A stretch of 7,416 nt of DNA, from positions 1 through 7,416 of the forward strand of contig JAURXC010000091.1 in assembly GCA_030654645.1 (NCBI GenBank), given 5' to 3'. The notes under the pieces were generated by a model that worked only from the letters and a program-made list of their open reading frames with translations, was not told the origin of the DNA and did no database searches. The number at the start of each line of letters is the position of its first letter. Position 1 is the first letter of the stretch. Of this stretch, positions 5,583 to 7,416 are shown in pieces. A program made the position numbers and the translations under genes. Source of the DNA: Deltaproteobacteria bacterium. GTDB lineage: Bacteria > Desulfobacterota > Desulfuromonadia > Geobacterales > Pseudopelobacteraceae.

Positions 5583-5894
5583 ATGGCAGAAAAACAGTAT
5601 GACTGGTCAGCTATTGCAAAAAACCCAAAATTCATCGAGTTACACCACAAAAAATCGGCATTTCTCTTTGGCTGGTGGATTTTCTCCACCGTGTACTATT
5701 TCCTGCTCCCGATCGGAGCGGCTTATGCTCCCGGTCTGTTCAAGATTAAAGTTATCGGGGTGATTAACTTCGGTTACGCCTTTGCCCTTTCCCAGTTTTT
5801 TGTGTCATGGGGTCTGGCTCTGTATTACGCAAAAGTGGCCAACAACGATTTTGACAGATTAACCAGAGAACTTATCGAAGAACTTCATCTTTAG
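5583..5894 (+). CDS. yjcH: DUF485 small inner-membrane protein, partner of ActP-type symporter
   Basis: A 103-residue protein of the DUF485 (YjcH) family. It has a short cytoplasmic N-terminus with NPKFIELHHKKSAF (14-27), two membrane helices (about 27-49 and 57-84) and a charged C-terminal tail beginning NNDFDRLTRELIEEL. In E. coli and many other bacteria this protein is encoded directly before the acetate/glycolate permease ActP, as here, and is thought to be an accessory subunit; its biochemical role is not established. The start at 5583 is set by AGGAG (5571-5575). The frame stays open further upstream into the IclR 3' end, but that extension would overlap the IclR gene and lacks family similarity. 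The stop is 16 bases before the symporter ATG, so the two genes are surely co-transcribed. Confidence 0.92.
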   Translation: MAEKQYDWSAIAKNPKFIELHHKKSAFLFGWWIFSTVYYFLLPIGAAYAPGLFKIKVIGVINFGYAFALSQFFVSWGLALYYAKVANNDFDRLTRELIEELHL

Positions 5895-5910
5895 AAAAGG
5901 AGGATACGAC

Positions 5911-7416
5911 ATGACATTCAGAAACATCATAATCGCCGCCAGTTTAACGCTGACATTTGCCGCAGCCGCCTTTGCTGAAGAGCCGAAGAATGCTACTACG
6001 ACTCCCGCAACCGGCGCAGCCGCTGTCAGCGCGCCCGCTCCGGTTGGCGCACCAGTCGCGGCCGCCACAACCGCTGCCGTTCCTGCTCCGGCCGCCGCTC
6101 CGGCCCCGGCAAAAAAACGGGAGCTGAAAGCCAACAAAGCCATTACCCTCTCGATGTTCGCCGTAATCATCGGCATCACGATGGGTGTTGTCGTCTGGGC
6201 CGCACGCCAGACCAAGACCGCCGCCGACTTCTACGCCGCCGGTGGAGGCATCACCGGAACCCAGAACGGATGGGCCATTGCCGGCGACTACATGTCGGCC
6301 GCCTCGTTCCTGGGGATTTCCGGTCTGATCTCGCTCTACGGCTATGACGGATTCATGTACTCGGTCGGCTGGCTGGTGGCCTACATCACCGTTCTTTTGA
6401 TCATCGCCGAACCATGCCGCAACGCCGGCAAGTACACCCTGGGGGACATCCTCTCCTTCCGCACCAACCCCAAACCGGTCCGCGCTGTAGCCGCGATCTC
6501 GACCGTAGCCGTATCCACCTTCTACCTGACCGCCCAGATGGTCGGCGCCGGCAAGTTGATGGCACTTTTGGTTGGTGTTTCCTACAAGCAGGCCATCATC
6601 GGCGTCGGCATCCTGATGGTCGGCTACGTCGTCTTCGGCGGCATGACCGCCACCACCTGGGTTCAGATCATCAAGGCCGGCCTGCTGATGTCGGGCGCCT
6701 TCCTGCTCTCGTTCCTGGTACTGATGAAATCCGGCTTCAACCCGCTCGCTTTCTTCACTTCAATCGTCAACAGCCCTGAAATCCAGGACCACGTATCCAA
6801 GCTGGTGCTGAAGGACGGAATTATCCTGACCGGCACTGAAGCCGGCCAACGTTTCCTTGAACCGGGCCTCTTCATGAAAGCCCCGCTGGATCAGATCTCG
6901 CTCGGTATGGCCCTGGTTCTGGGCACCGCCGGCATGCCGCACATCCTGATGCGCTTCTTCACGGTGCCGACCGCCCAGGCCGCCCGTAAATCAGTCATCA
7001 TCGCCATGTTCATCATCGGCGGCTTCTACGTACTGACCACGCTGCTCGGCTTCGGCGCAGCCGTCAACATCACCCCGCAGGGCATCATGCAGGTTGACAA
7101 GGGCGGCAACATGGCCACCCTGATTCTGGCGCAGACGCTGGGCGCCGAAATCGCTCCGGTCCTGGGTGACATCTTCCTGGCCTTCCTCTGCTCGGTTGCC
7201 TTCGCCACGATCCTGGCGGTTGTATCCGGTCTGGTTCTGGCAGCTTCTGCCGCCATCGCCCACGACATCTATGTTAACGTCATAAAAGATGGCCACGCCG
7301 ACCAGCATGAGCAGGTAATGGCTGCCCGCATCACCTCGCTGGTAGTAGGCGCGGTCGGCATCATGATCGGCCTGATGGCCGAGAAAGCCAACGTTGCCCA
7401 CCTGGTGGCACTGGCC
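5911..7416 (+). CDS. actP: Sodium:solute symporter, acetate permease (ActP) type, first 502 residues
   Basis: An open frame runs from ATG 5911 to the window end with no stop. AGGAGG (5898-5903) lies seven bases upstream. Residues 1-22 form a signal peptide (AFA-EE), 23-67 are an Ala/Pro/Thr-rich stretch, and multiple membrane helices follow from about 76. Conserved ActP features are GGGITGTQNGWAIAGDYMSA (111-130) and ASFLGISG (131-138), GDILSFR (178-184), TAQMVGAGKL (207-216), FGGMTATTWVQIIKA (242-256), GTAGMPHILMRFFTV (338-352), and the helix with SVAFATILAVVSGLVLAAS (428-446) followed by HDIY. By family it takes up acetate or a similar short carboxylate with Na+ across the inner membrane. 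E. coli ActP is about 549 residues; allowing for the longer N-terminus here, roughly 80-120 residues are missing. The reading frame is intact and strongly biased to G/C in third positions, as expected of a highly expressed gene. Exact substrate is not decidable from sequence. Confidence 0.95.
   Translation, partial: MTFRNIIIAASLTLTFAAAAFAEEPKNATTTPATGAAAVSAPAPVGAPVAAATTAAVPAPAAAPAPAKKRELKANKAITLSMFAVIIGITMGVVVWAARQTKTAADFYAAGGGITGTQNGWAIAGDYMSAASFLGISGLISLYGYDGFMYSVGWLVAYITVLLIIAEPCRNAGKYTLGDILSFRTNPKPVRAVAAISTVAVSTFYLTAQMVGAGKLMALLVGVSYKQAIIGVGILMVGYVVFGGMTATTWVQIIKAGLLMSGAFLLSFLVLMKSGFNPLAFFTSIVNSPEIQDHVSKLVLKDGIILTGTEAGQRFLEPGLFMKAPLDQISLGMALVLGTAGMPHILMRFFTVPTAQAARKSVIIAMFIIGGFYVLTTLLGFGAAVNITPQGIMQVDKGGNMATLILAQTLGAEIAPVLGDIFLAFLCSVAFATILAVVSGLVLAASAAIAHDIYVNVIKDGHADQHEQVMAARITSLVVGAVGIMIGLMAEKANVAHLVALA

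Noticed and set aside
5859..6215. Minus-strand 118-residue frame opposite the start of the symporter, rich in Ala and Gly
   Set aside because: It is the antisense of the Ala/Pro-rich linker of a well-supported gene and has no family features or ribosome-binding site.
6414..7401. Several further frames (plus-strand 6414-6779; minus-strand 6663-6875, 6760-6942, 6991-7401, 7026-7268) inside the symporter
   Set aside because: They arise from the strong G/C third-position bias of the symporter; none has recognisable motifs or start signals.
1..7416. CRISPR array, tRNA, rRNA, insertion sequence or defence island
   Set aside because: No regularly spaced palindromic repeats, no cloverleaf sequences, no transposase motifs or terminal inverted repeats, and no nuclease or toxin-like genes were seen on either strand.

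Overview
The window looks like chromosomal DNA of a Gram-negative bacterium, most likely a deltaproteobacterium of the Geobacter/Pelobacter type. That placement is an inference. It rests on a large hybrid histidine kinase whose sensor is an ABC-type substrate-binding domain, next to a DUF485 + sodium:solute symporter (acetate permease type) pair, both common in that group. No sequence search was possible.

Layout. The left part is all on the minus strand. A shikimate/quinate dehydrogenase (aroE family; its C-terminal part lies beyond base 1) starts at 490. A 316-base AT-rich gap follows, carrying the likely aroE promoter and a 21-bp-spaced direct repeat. Next come a 954-residue membrane hybrid sensor kinase (807-3671), a 273-base gap with phased short repeats and one perfect DnaA-box sequence, and a MarR-family regulator (3945-4472). 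A very AT-rich divergent region (4473-4741) with several inverted repeats separates MarR from the plus-strand genes: an IclR-family regulator (4742-5518), a small two-helix DUF485 membrane protein (5583-5894) and an ActP-type sodium:solute symporter (5911 to the window end, C-terminus missing).

How it fits together. The clearest unit is the plus-strand set: an IclR regulator directly upstream of a yjcH-actP-like pair, suggesting that a small carboxylate controls expression of its own uptake system. The MarR gene is divergent from it and may share the control region. The kinase has no DNA-binding partner in the window, and its ligand is unknown. The dehydrogenase departs from the classical AroE pattern, including an acidic residue where NADP-dependent enzymes carry an NRT-like motif, which hints at NAD use and possibly a role outside aromatic amino acid biosynthesis.

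No CRISPR array, rRNA, tRNA, insertion sequence or recognisable defence system was seen. I do not see a convincing new multi-gene system. The items most worth a second look are the unusual dehydrogenase, the candidate operators in the divergent region, and the three-fold 21-residue repeat in the kinase.
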